Positions 30,638 through 38,850 of a DNA stretch of 40,418 nt are shown here, piece by piece. Source of the DNA: CAYMRL01 sp964398985 (lineage in GTDB: Bacteria; Deinococcota; Deinococci; Deinococcales; Trueperaceae); NCBI GenBank assembly GCA_964398985.1, contig CAYNOS010000022.1:1-40418 (forward strand), written 5' to 3'. The position numbers and the translations under genes are program-made. The stretch's first letter is position 1. Every line of letters starts with the position of its first letter. Under the pieces are notes generated by a model. It made no database searches. It was not told where the DNA came from and was given only the letters and a program-made list of their open reading frames with translations.

Positions 30638-31285
30638 GTGGTGACCGCACCGCGTCGGCTGATCGGCTTGGCCGGCGGTACCGGGTCGGGCAAGACGACC
30701 GTCGCCGAGGCGCTCAGAGCGTCGGTGCCGCCCACGGACCTGACGCTGGTGCCCCAGGACGCCTACTACCGCGCACTGAGCGAGATGCCGTACGAGCAGC
30801 GCGACCTGATCAACTACGACGAGCCCGACGCGTTCGACACCGGCCTACTGGTCGAGCACCTGACGGCACTGAAACGCGGTGAGAGCGTGCAGCGCCCGGT
30901 CTACGACTTCACGCGCGACGACCGTTCCGCTGCCACCGTGACGCTCGACAGCGCCCCCGTGATCGTTCTCGAAGGCATCTTGGTGCTCCACTTCCCTGCC
31001 CTGCGTGAGCTTCTCGATCTGAAGGTGTTCGTCGACGCCCCGCCCGACGAGCGCTTCATCCGGCGCCTCGAGCGCGACGTCAGCGAACGCGGGCGCAGCG
31101 CACAGAGCGTGATCCGCCAGTACCGCCGAAGCGTCAAGCCCATGCACGACCTCTACATCGAACCGACCAAGCAGCACGCCGACCTGATAGTCCCCGAAGG
31201 CGGTAGCAACGAGGCGGCGATCGACGTCCTGCGCACCTACGTCAGGTCGCTCACGGCGACAGCCGCGACCGCAGGTGCCGCGTGA
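30638..31285 (+). CDS. udk: Uridine/cytidine kinase
   Basis: Udk salvages uridine and cytidine to the monophosphates. The 215-residue product shows IGLAGGTGSGKTTVAEAL (P-loop 13-21), LVPQDAYYR, NYDEPDAFDTGLLVEHL, YDFTRDDRSA and IVLEGILVLHFPALRELLDLKVFVD, all diagnostic for the family. Two GTG codons (30638 and 30641) are possible starts; the difference is one residue. Its stop overlaps the next gene by four bases (GTGA), so translation is coupled. Confidence 0.95.
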   Translation: MVTAPRRLIGLAGGTGSGKTTVAEALRASVPPTDLTLVPQDAYYRALSEMPYEQRDLINYDEPDAFDTGLLVEHLTALKRGESVQRPVYDFTRDDRSAATVTLDSAPVIVLEGILVLHFPALRELLDLKVFVDAPPDERFIRRLERDVSERGRSAQSVIRQYRRSVKPMHDLYIEPTKQHADLIVPEGGSNEAAIDVLRTYVRSLTATAATAGAA

Positions 31286-33210
31286 GCCGTCCTCCGCCTG
31301 CTGCCGGCGACGCCGCCCGGCCGCGGCGGGTGACAGCCGCGCTCACCTGGGTCCTGCTGTCGGCGTTGGTGCCCGCCGCGCTCCTGATCGCCCAACGCTT
31401 GGTGGGCGAGGCACGCGAGGTGCGCGTCGCGATGGTGATGGACGAGATGGCGCTGGCCGACCAGGCCAACCTGCTCGGGGTGACGAGCCTCGAGCTCGCC
31501 GAGCGCTACCAGGCATTGGGCCTGACGGGCATCGCGCTCTACGAGGACACCATCGAGTCCCTGGTCGCCAAGGGCAAGGCGGCCGCACTGCTCGGCTCCG
31601 AAGCCGTTGCACAAGCTCTCGCGCGCGGCGGGGAGGCTCCCGCGGTCGCCGGCGACTCGACGCTGGTCAGCGCGCTGGAGCCCGGCGCCATCGACGCGCT
31701 GATCGCGAAGAACACGCCGGCCGCCAGCCGGATCGAGCTCCTCGGCCGCAGCTGGTACGCCTGGCCGGGCGACGTGCGAACGCTGCTACCGGCAGGTCCC
31801 GATCACGGTGAGATCCAAGCGTGGCTGGACGCCGGCTTCGAGGTCGCCTATCGGCCGCGCAACGCCCCCTACCTGCTGCACGACCCCGGCTCGGACTTCC
31901 CCGCCGGAGCCGCCTACCTCGTGTACGCCGGCACCGAGGTGGTAGGGCATCCCTGGGACGCCGAGCCGGTCATCGCGAGCTCACAGGAGTTCCTGACGGC
32001 CGTCATCGAAGGCACCCCGCAGAGCGGCATGAGCGAGCTCAGCGGCAAGGTCCCCACCGTTCGCCTATTGAGCTTCAATCAGGACTACGTGGACCGCCGC
32101 TTGAGACCGGCCGACCTCGTCGACAAGTACCTGCTGGCGATCGAGGAGCGCAACGTGCGCCTGCTGTACCTCCGCCCCTACACCACCACCGAGCTCGGGG
32201 ATCCCGTCGCCAACACCGAGGAGTTCATCGGCTCGCTGGCGCGCACCCTGGCACGGCAAGGCTTCGCGGTCGGCGGCTTGAGCGTCGGCGCCACCGACTA
32301 CCAACCGCAGGCATGGCTGCGGGCCTGGGCGGCTCTCGGGGTGCTGGCCGGCGTGGCGCTGTTGGCACTGCGCATGGCCGCGCCGTGGGGAGCGATCAGC
32401 GCCGTCGCGCTCCTGTTGCTCGCGGTCGGCGTCGCCGGGGCGTCGTGGGACGCAATCGCCTTGCTGGCGGCGTTGGTCTTCCCGGTGTTGGGATTCCTCA
32501 AGTGGCGCTCGCGCGCCGTCGACCTGCTGAAGGCCACCGCTCTCAGCCTGCTGGGGGCCGCGCTGTTGGTGGCGGTTGGGAGCGAGCGCGACACGCTGCT
32601 CGCGATCCGCCCGTTCGCGGGCGTCGGCGCCACGCTGGTGATCCCGCCGGCGTTGTTCCTGTTCGCGTTCGCCCTCGATCACCGCTCTCTCGCGGGATGG
32701 CTCAAGTACCTCTTCAAGGCCGAGGTGCGCTTCGTCCACCTCGCGTTGGGAGCGCTCGCGTTGGCCGCCGTCGCCCTGGTGGTCCTGCGCCGCGGCAACG
32801 ACCCGGTCATCGGCGTCAGCGAGCTGGAGCTGGCGCTGCGCCAGCTGCTCGGCGAGTACTTCGCGAGGCCGCGCTTCAAGGAGTTGATCGGGCATCCGGT
32901 GGCGCTGCTGGGGCTCGGCTTGGCGGGTGGCTTGTCGGCGATGGGCCGCTCGAAGGCAATCGTGGTCCCCGGCGGCGCGCGCTGGCCGGCCGGCTTGACC
33001 GGCATCCTGCTCACCGCCGGGGTCGTGGCGCAAGCGAGCGTGCTCAACTCGTTCAGTCACTACCACACGCCGTTGACGGTCTCTCTCGAAAGAACGCTGG
33101 TCGCTCTGGCGCTGGGAGCAGGAGTCGGTCTGGTGCTGCTGGCGGCCGTGCGGCTCCTGGGACCGCCGCTGACGCGCTGGCTGGCGCGCGCCGATTCCGA
33201 GCCGGCCTAG
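31282..33210 (+). CDS. DUF5693 family membrane protein, CsaB-associated
   Basis: The 642-residue protein has an N-terminal membrane helix (about 19-38). A long extracytoplasmic domain follows (about 45-340; VRVAMVMDEMALADQANLLG, LELAERYQALGLTGIALYEDTIESL, read in parts). It closes with a C-terminal block of about ten membrane helices (345-630). DUF5693 proteins regularly lie next to csaB, and here csaB starts immediately after the stop codon. A role in export or modification of the pyruvylated cell-wall polymer is inferred from that link only. GTG 31282 overlaps the udk stop. Confidence 0.82.
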   Translation: MSRPPPAAGDAARPRRVTAALTWVLLSALVPAALLIAQRLVGEAREVRVAMVMDEMALADQANLLGVTSLELAERYQALGLTGIALYEDTIESLVAKGKAAALLGSEAVAQALARGGEAPAVAGDSTLVSALEPGAIDALIAKNTPAASRIELLGRSWYAWPGDVRTLLPAGPDHGEIQAWLDAGFEVAYRPRNAPYLLHDPGSDFPAGAAYLVYAGTEVVGHPWDAEPVIASSQEFLTAVIEGTPQSGMSELSGKVPTVRLLSFNQDYVDRRLRPADLVDKYLLAIEERNVRLLYLRPYTTTELGDPVANTEEFIGSLARTLARQGFAVGGLSVGATDYQPQAWLRAWAALGVLAGVALLALRMAAPWGAISAVALLLLAVGVAGASWDAIALLAALVFPVLGFLKWRSRAVDLLKATALSLLGAALLVAVGSERDTLLAIRPFAGVGATLVIPPALFLFAFALDHRSLAGWLKYLFKAEVRFVHLALGALALAAVALVVLRRGNDPVIGVSELELALRQLLGEYFARPRFKELIGHPVALLGLGLAGGLSAMGRSKAIVVPGGARWPAGLTGILLTAGVVAQASVLNSFSHYHTPLTVSLERTLVALALGAGVGLVLLAAVRLLGPPLTRWLARADSEPA

Positions 33211-34233
33211 ATGCGGCTACTGCTGAGCGGCTACTACGGGCTCGGCAACCTCGGCGACGAGGCGATCCTCGCCGGTCTGGCGCCGGCGCTGGCGGCGCGA
33301 GGAGTCGCGGTGACGGTCTTGTCGGCGGCGCCGCGGGCAACCTCGAGCCTTCATTCGGTCGCCGCCGTCCACCGTCTCAGGGGCGTCCCGGTGGCGCTGG
33401 TGGGCCATACAGCGTTCGTCTCGGGCGGAGGCGGACTGCTGCAAGACGCCACCAGCAGCCGTAGCCTCGGCTACTACCTGGGGCTGATCCGCGCCGCCAA
33501 GGCCCTCGGCAAGCGGGTGGCGGTGTACGGCCAATCGCTGGGGCCACTGACGCACGCGGGCCGCAAGCGGGTGGCGGCGGCTCTCGCGGGCGTCCCACTG
33601 GCCGTGCGTGACCGCCAGTCCCTCGCCATCGCCGCGGATCTCGGCCTGCAGGCCGAGCTGGTGGGCGATCCGGCGTTGCTGATGTCGAGGCCGAAGGTGC
33701 CTGAGACCCCCTCGGCGCCGGGCGCGCCGACATTGCTGATCCCGCGCGGCGGCCACCCGCGCTTCGACGCACCGCTCGAGCGGCTGGCCGCCGCGCTCAT
33801 CGCCGACGGCGAGAGGGTCGCGGCCATGGCTCTGCAGCCACGCGTCGACGACGGGAGCGTTGCCGCGCTGCTCGCGGCGCTGCCCAGCCTCGAGCGCGCC
33901 GCGGCCGAGACTCCGAAAGCTGCCTTGGACCTGATCGCCAAGGCCGCGGCGGTCGTGTCGGTCAGGCTCCACGGCTGCATCCTCGCGGCCGTGGCCGGCG
34001 TGCCCTTCGTGGCTCTCGCCTACGACCCGAAGGTCGCCGGCTTCGCCGAGTTGGCGGGGGCCGAGGTGGTGCCTCCCGAGGCCACCGCCGGGGAGCTGCA
34101 AGCGGCGCTCGCCAGAGCAAGGCCCCTGTCGGATTACAGACGCGCCGCGTTGCTCGCCAGCGCCGAGCATGGCGTCAACTGGCTGGTCAACGCCATCGGG
34201 CCCGTGCGCGGCTCGCCACTCACCGACTCATGA
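33211..34233 (+). CDS. csaB: CsaB polysaccharide pyruvyl transferase
   Basis: CsaB adds ketal-linked pyruvate to a secondary cell-wall polymer, the anchor for S-layer proteins with SLH domains; in Thermus thermophilus it is needed for S-layer attachment. The 340-residue product has LLSGYYGLGNLGDEAILAGL (1-22), FVSGGGGLLQDATSSRSLGYYLG, RVAVYGQSLGPL, VRDRQSLAIAADLG and the GT-B-like VVSVRLHGCILAAVAGVPFVALAYDPKV (read in parts, about 248-275) with the conserved RLHG. ATG 33211 follows the TAG of the DUF5693 gene directly, and its stop overlaps the following ATG by four bases. Confidence 0.92.
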   Translation: MRLLLSGYYGLGNLGDEAILAGLAPALAARGVAVTVLSAAPRATSSLHSVAAVHRLRGVPVALVGHTAFVSGGGGLLQDATSSRSLGYYLGLIRAAKALGKRVAVYGQSLGPLTHAGRKRVAAALAGVPLAVRDRQSLAIAADLGLQAELVGDPALLMSRPKVPETPSAPGAPTLLIPRGGHPRFDAPLERLAAALIADGERVAAMALQPRVDDGSVAALLAALPSLERAAAETPKAALDLIAKAAAVVSVRLHGCILAAVAGVPFVALAYDPKVAGFAELAGAEVVPPEATAGELQAALARARPLSDYRRAALLASAEHGVNWLVNAIGPVRGSPLTDS

Positions 34234-35081
34234 GGCTCTGTTACCGTGTGCGGGTGCGGCATCGCTCGCTCGCAGCAACCCGACGCAAGGTGGAGTCGTC
34301 ACTTGGCGATTGGCTGCGTCTCATCGCGATCGCGGTGGCGGTCTTGGCGGCAGCGCTGCCTTCGGCGGCGCACGCTCAGAGCGGCGCGTTCGCGCAGATG
34401 CGCTCGCTGATCGAGCAGGGGTACTACAACTCGGCGGCGCGTCTCAACGGTCCCGAACTGGTGCGCAGCTTCCCCGACGATCCGGAGGCTCACTTCCTGT
34501 ACGCGCGGGCTCTGTACCTGACGGGCGACCTGGTCAACGCCCAAGAGGAGTTGGACGCGGCCATCTCGCTGAGCAATGAGAGCGTGCCGGCCCACGCCCA
34601 CCTGCAGGGCTTGTTGAGAGCCGCCAACGGCGACGCGGACGGAGCCCTGCGCTTGCTGCGCAACGCCTTCCTGCGCACCTCCGACTACCTGATCGCCATG
34701 GACTGGGGCCGTGTGGCCTGGCAAGCCGCGCGTTACTCGGAGGCTCTCGAGGCCTTCGACGCGGCCGCGAGCACGACGCGCGGCTTCACCGAGATGTGGC
34801 CTCATCTCGACAAGGGGCGCATGTTGATGTTGATGGGCCGGCCCAGCGAGGCTATCCCCGCCTTCGAGAGCGCCATCGACGTCTTCGAGCGCACCGATCG
34901 AGGCGAAGCTCGGCCGGGATCGCCTGCCTACGTCGAGGCCTACTACCGGCTCGGCGAGGCTCATGAAGCGCTCGGCGACATCGGGCAGGCCGAGACCCAC
35001 TACCGCGCCGCGCGCAGCGCGGATCCCAACTACGGCCCGGCTATCTCGGCCTTGGACAGGCTCTCGCGCGAGTTCCCGTAA
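34230..35081 (+). CDS. Exported TPR-repeat protein
   Basis: The 283-residue precursor has a signal peptide (core LRLIAIAVAVLAAALPSAAHA, cleaved before QSGAFAQM). About four TPR-like helix pairs follow: AHFLYARALYLTGDLVNAQEELDAAI, WGRVAWQAARYSEALEAFDAA, YYRLGEAHEALGDIGQAETHYRAA, each read in parts. TPR proteins of this kind act as envelope scaffolds. Two starts are possible. ATG 34230 overlaps the csaB stop (ATGA), giving coupling. GTG 34254 lies 6 nt after TACCGT (34242-34247), which would be a leaderless start and gives a shorter, more usual signal peptide. The convergent SIMPL gene ends 13 nt after its stop. Confidence 0.78.
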   Translation: MRLCYRVRVRHRSLAATRRKVESSLGDWLRLIAIAVAVLAAALPSAAHAQSGAFAQMRSLIEQGYYNSAARLNGPELVRSFPDDPEAHFLYARALYLTGDLVNAQEELDAAISLSNESVPAHAHLQGLLRAANGDADGALRLLRNAFLRTSDYLIAMDWGRVAWQAARYSEALEAFDAAASTTRGFTEMWPHLDKGRMLMLMGRPSEAIPAFESAIDVFERTDRGEARPGSPAYVEAYYRLGEAHEALGDIGQAETHYRAARSADPNYGPAISALDRLSREFP

Positions 35082-35094
35082 TCGAGCACAGCGC

Positions 35095-35838
35095 TTAGTC
35101 GATGGCGAAGGTGACCGTCAAGGTCACGGTCACCGCCAGCTGGCCGGCCTCCAGCGAGCCACCGCCGCGACCTTCCGCGAAGGCGGCCTCGGCATACGGC
35201 ACGCCGGCGAGCGCGCCCTCGACGATCATGGTCGGAGCACCGAGCGCGACCCCGCTGAGTTCCGCGAGCTGTTCGGCGCGTTCACGTGCGTCGTCGAGCG
35301 CCAGGCGGCGAGCGTCGCGGGCCAACGCGGCGGGATCCGAGAAGGTGAACTGGATGCCATCGACGCTGTTGGCCCCGGCGTCAACGACCGCCGAAAGCAC
35401 GTCGCCGGCGCTGTCCACCTGGCGCACGACCACCTGATAGCTGTGCCGGACCGAGTAGCGTTCGCTGACGACGTTGCCCGCTTCGTCGTAGCGGTCGTCG
35501 CGCCACACGTACAGGCCTGTCGTCCGGACGTCGGCCTCGGCGATGCCGAGCGCGACGGCGGCCGCCTTGACCGCGGCCATGACGGAGTCGGCTTCGTTGA
35601 GGGCCTCGCGCACGCTGGCACCGTAGACGTTGACGCCGACGTTCAGGAGCGCCATGTCGGGGTCCCCGTAGACGACGCCGCTGCCGGTCACGGTGATGCC
35701 GGCGGCCACGTTCTGGGCGCGCGCCGGGGACACCAGGAGCGCGCTCAAGGCCAGTAGCAGCGCCGCGGCGAGCTTGAGGTTCAGGCCCGCCTGCCTGCGC
35801 GGGACCGCGAGCGATCGGCTGTGGTTGGTGACGTTCAT
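35095..35838 (-). CDS. Exported SIMPL-domain (DUF541) protein
   Basis: The 247-residue precursor has a signal peptide (LKLAAALLLALSALLVSPARA, cleaved before QNVAAG). A SIMPL domain follows, with the usual opening ITVTGSGVVYGDPDMALLNVGV, ADVRTTGLYVWRDDRYDEAG, YQVVVRQVDSAGDVLSAVVDAGANSVDGI and LARDARRLALDDARERAEQLA, read in parts. Such proteins occur in many envelopes (BP26 of Brucella is one); the function is not settled. ATG 35838 is chosen because the signal peptide starts there; the open frame further upstream is not protein-like. It is separated by 95 nt from the VWA gene. Confidence 0.85.
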   Translation of the reverse strand: MNVTNHSRSLAVPRRQAGLNLKLAAALLLALSALLVSPARAQNVAAGITVTGSGVVYGDPDMALLNVGVNVYGASVREALNEADSVMAAVKAAAVALGIAEADVRTTGLYVWRDDRYDEAGNVVSERYSVRHSYQVVVRQVDSAGDVLSAVVDAGANSVDGIQFTFSDPAALARDARRLALDDARERAEQLAELSGVALGAPTMIVEGALAGVPYAEAAFAEGRGGGSLEAGQLAVTVTLTVTFAID

Positions 35839-35933
35839 GGCGCCATTGTGTCCCCGGCCAAGATGAGTGCGGTGTTGCGCGCGGCCGGGCCGGCTTAACC
35901 CTGGCTTCAGCCACGAGAGATGCTGGCGGCGCG

Positions 35934-37199
35934 TCAGTTCACGAGCTTGGTGCGGCGCGACTGGTAGTCCTGGAGGACGTAGCGTCCGATCGTGTGTGGG
36001 GTGGTGAAGTAGGCCTTGCCGCGCGTCATCGCGCACACGCGCTGGACGAATGCGATCAACTCGGGATCGCGAGCCAGCATGAAGGTGTTGACCTGGATGC
36101 CCGAGCGGCGGCAACTGCCCACCTCGCGCAGCGTCTCGCCGAGCACCAGCGGGTCGAGCCCGTAGGCGTTGCGGTAGACCCTGCCATCCGGCAGCGTGAT
36201 GGCCGAGGGCTTGCCGTCGGTGATCATCACGATCTGCTTCATGTCCTTGCTCTGGCGCTTGAGGATCTTCTGGGCGAGGCGCAGGCCTTCGGCCGTGTTC
36301 GTGTGGTACGGACCGACCTGAGCGGTGGCGAGCCGGCTCAGCGGGATCTCCTCGGCGGAGTTGTGAAACAAGACGTAGCTGATGCTGTCGCCTTGGTACT
36401 GCGTCCGGATCAGATGGGCGAGCGCCAGCGCCACCTGCTTGGCCGGCGTGAAGCGGTCCTCCCCGTAGAGGATCATCGAGTGGCTGCAGTCCAGGAGCAC
36501 CACGGTGGCGGCCGATGAGTGGTACTCGGACTGCAAGACGTGCAGGTCTTCCTCCTCGAGCTCGAAGCGGTCTCCCGCGGGTCCCCGGAACGCGGCGTGC
36601 TTGAGCGTCTCGGCCGCATCGAGGTTCAGGTTGTCGCCGAACTCGTAGCGCTTGGGCGCCTCCGAGGCCTCGACCCCGGTGGTGGTGAACCTGGTGTCGT
36701 GGGCCCCCACGCTCGAGCGGCCCGCGGCGCCCAGGACGTCCTTCAACGTCCGGTAGCCGAGGAAGTCGATGGCCTTGTCGGTCAACTCGAACGTGACCCG
36801 GCCGGGATCGGCGCTGGGATCTTGACCGCCTCCGGCCTCGACGGGAGCAGCCTCCGCATCGTCAGCACCGGGCTCGCCACCGACGGCTCGGATGAACCCT
36901 TCGGCAGCCAGTCGCGACGCCAGGCTCTTGACCAACCTGCCGAGCTCGCTGTCCAGCCAGTCGTCGGCGTCCATGGCACGGTCGAGCAACTGCTGGTCGA
37001 TGAGATCGTTGTGGAGTAGCGCCTCGGCGATGGCTTCGTAGAGGTCCTGCATGCTGCTCTGGTAGTCAGGATCGGGATCGAACGGGTCGCGGTCGAAACC
37101 GGACTCGAGCAAGCGCCGCTGCAGCATCGCCATCAAGTCCGACGCCTCGAGGTCGTCGAGGGTGGCTTCGAACTTCGAGTAGCGCCTGACGGTGCCCAA
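35934..37199 (-). CDS. VWA-domain protein paired with a MoxR-type ATPase
   Basis: The 421-residue protein has an alpha-helical N-terminal half and a C-terminal von Willebrand A domain. Its MIDAS motif is VVLLDCSHSMI (DxSxS, about 234-241), with later MIDAS segments ISYVLFHNSAEEI, HTNTAEGLRLAQKIL and IVMITDGKPSA. MoxR-VWA pairs are thought to act as metal-insertion or assembly chaperones. It starts at TTG 37199, 9 nt after the ATPase stop, with GAGG 8 nt upstream, so the pair is one unit. No signal peptide or membrane helix is seen. The client protein is unknown. Confidence 0.85.
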   Translation of the reverse strand: MGTVRRYSKFEATLDDLEASDLMAMLQRRLLESGFDRDPFDPDPDYQSSMQDLYEAIAEALLHNDLIDQQLLDRAMDADDWLDSELGRLVKSLASRLAAEGFIRAVGGEPGADDAEAAPVEAGGGQDPSADPGRVTFELTDKAIDFLGYRTLKDVLGAAGRSSVGAHDTRFTTTGVEASEAPKRYEFGDNLNLDAAETLKHAAFRGPAGDRFELEEEDLHVLQSEYHSSAATVVLLDCSHSMILYGEDRFTPAKQVALALAHLIRTQYQGDSISYVLFHNSAEEIPLSRLATAQVGPYHTNTAEGLRLAQKILKRQSKDMKQIVMITDGKPSAITLPDGRVYRNAYGLDPLVLGETLREVGSCRRSGIQVNTFMLARDPELIAFVQRVCAMTRGKAYFTTPHTIGRYVLQDYQSRRTKLVN

Positions 37200-37208
37200 G
37201 GTCGGTCC

Positions 37209-38720
37209 TCAGTTCCAGCGCTTCCGGCCGCCGGAGACTCCGAGCGTCTCCTCGGTGGCGGCGAAGTAGCCCTGTTCCTCGCTCCTGGCTATCGAGCGCC
37301 GAGCGTAGAGGCCCTCGAGCACGAACTCAGCAGAGACCGCCACCAGATCATCTTCCGCATCCTCGCCCGCCAGCGCGCGAGCCGCCGCCAACAGGCCAGG
37401 CACCCGTGACAGCGCGTCGATGAGCCCTGCTGCAGACGAGTCGTTGGGCAGGCGAAGCTGGTTATCGGCATCGAAGTACTCGACCACCTCGTCGACGTCG
37501 AGGCCGGTAGCGCGGCGCGCGAACACCTGGGCGACGGCCTTCCTGACGATGTCCTTGGCGACCGCCTCGGCCCCCTTGAGCTCGCCCTCGTACTCGAGCT
37601 CGAGCTTGCCTGTCACCGCCGGCAGAGCGGCGTACAGATCGGTGATGCGAGCCACCGGACGCCCTTCGCCTGCGATGACGGCTCGCCGTTCGGCGTTACT
37701 GCTGACGTTCTCGAGCAGGCTTATCGGCAGGCGCTGCGACACGCCGGAGTGCTTGTCGACCCGCGCGTCGTCACGGGCCTGGAAGGCGACCTCCTCCACG
37801 GCCTCGATCACGAAGTCGGGCATCAGCGTCGCTGCGCCGCGGTCCAGCCACGCCTCTTGCAGCGTGATGGCCATGCCTTCCTCGACGGTGCGGGGATAGT
37901 GGGTGCGGATCTCGCTGCCGATCCGGTCCTTCAGCGGCGTGATGATCTTGCCGCGCGCCGTGTAGTCCTCCGGGTTGGCGCTGAAGACCAGCAGCACGTC
38001 GAGCGGTAGGCGCACGGGGTAGCCCTTGATCTGAACGTCTCCCTCCTGCATGACGTTGAACAGCGCCACCTGCACCTTGCCCGCGAGATCGGGCAGTTCG
38101 TTCATCGCGAAGATCCCACGGTTGGCGCGCGGCAGGAGCCCGTAGTGGACGGACCGCTCGTCCCCCAGCCGCGTCCCGAGCCTGGAGGCCTTGATCGGGT
38201 CGATGTCGCCGATGATGTCGGCGACGGTGGCGTCGGGCGTGGCCAGCTTCTCGATGTAGCGCGCCCCGCGCTCGAGCCAGCCGATCGGCGTGTTGTCCCC
38301 GCACCTCGCGACGATCTCACGGCCCTCGACACTGACGGGCGCGAAGGGGTCGTCGTGCAGCTCACTGCCTTCCACGTAGGGAACGTACTCGTCCAGCAAC
38401 TCGGTCAGGGAGCGCAGGATGCGTGTCTTTGCCTGACCGCGCAAGCCCAGCAGGATGAAGTTGTGGCGGCTGAGCACGGCGTTGACGACCGCCGGCACGA
38501 CCGACTCCTCATAGCCGAGGACGCCCTCGAACAGTCGCCCCCCGCCGCGCAGCCTGGCGAGCAGGTTGTCTCTCAGCTCGTCTTTGACGCTGCGGCCGGC
38601 GCGCTGCTCCCAGACGCTCCCTCTGAGCTTGCCCAAGGTCTTGGGAAGGCCGCTGGGGTCCGCGCCGACGCGGCCCGTTGTGCTCTCCAGGTCGGCAGTG
38701 TCACGCCGCGGAACTGTCAT
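37209..38720 (-). CDS. MoxR-like AAA+ ATPase
   Basis: The 503-residue protein has an AAA+ core of the MoxR/magnesium-chelatase class. The P-loop region LLGLRGQAKTRIL (92-99 for GLRGQAKT) departs from GxxGxGKT: Ala replaces the Gly before Lys. A Walker B-like FAMNELPDLAGKVQVALFNVMQEGDVQ (about 202-228, read in parts), sensor 1 VFSANPEDYTARGKI and arginine-finger region PLKDRIGSEIRTHYP follow. The C-terminal half is helical. ATG 38720 is preferred because TAGCAT lies 5 nt upstream; a GTG at 38735 sits inside that promoter box. It is coupled to the VWA gene. Confidence 0.88.
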   Translation of the reverse strand: MTVPRRDTADLESTTGRVGADPSGLPKTLGKLRGSVWEQRAGRSVKDELRDNLLARLRGGGRLFEGVLGYEESVVPAVVNAVLSRHNFILLGLRGQAKTRILRSLTELLDEYVPYVEGSELHDDPFAPVSVEGREIVARCGDNTPIGWLERGARYIEKLATPDATVADIIGDIDPIKASRLGTRLGDERSVHYGLLPRANRGIFAMNELPDLAGKVQVALFNVMQEGDVQIKGYPVRLPLDVLLVFSANPEDYTARGKIITPLKDRIGSEIRTHYPRTVEEGMAITLQEAWLDRGAATLMPDFVIEAVEEVAFQARDDARVDKHSGVSQRLPISLLENVSSNAERRAVIAGEGRPVARITDLYAALPAVTGKLELEYEGELKGAEAVAKDIVRKAVAQVFARRATGLDVDEVVEYFDADNQLRLPNDSSAAGLIDALSRVPGLLAAARALAGEDAEDDLVAVSAEFVLEGLYARRSIARSEEQGYFAATEETLGVSGGRKRWN

Positions 38721-38725
38721 GCGGC

Positions 38726-38731
38726 ATGCTA
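38726..38731 (-). promoter_or_regulatory. Candidate -10 box TAGCAT, leaderless start of the MoxR unit
   Basis: TAGCAT on the minus strand ends 5 nt before ATG 38720 and no Shine-Dalgarno is present. No -35 is visible at 16-18 nt. Confidence 0.4.
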
Positions 38732-38838
38732 GCACCGGCCTTCCTGAACCCGATGAATGGCGGCGTCATAAGCCTAGCGAGACCCGGCCGCAAGCGGTCA
38801 GGCCCGCCCGCGAGCCGACCGGGCGCGAGCGTCACTGA

Positions 38839-38844
38839 TATCCT
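38839..38844 (+). promoter_or_regulatory. Candidate -10 box TATCCT, leaderless start of cinA
   Basis: TATCCT ends 6 nt before ATG 38851. No Shine-Dalgarno is present and no good -35 is visible. This indicates that cinA, and possibly recA by read-through, is transcribed from here. Confidence 0.4.
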
Positions 38845-38850
38845 CCGCAC

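Noticed and set aside
28774..30735. Very long minus-strand frame opposite pyrG, continuous with gmk
   Set aside because: It is a high-GC shadow of pyrG; the real minus-strand gene starts at 28773 and the pyrG protein is intact.
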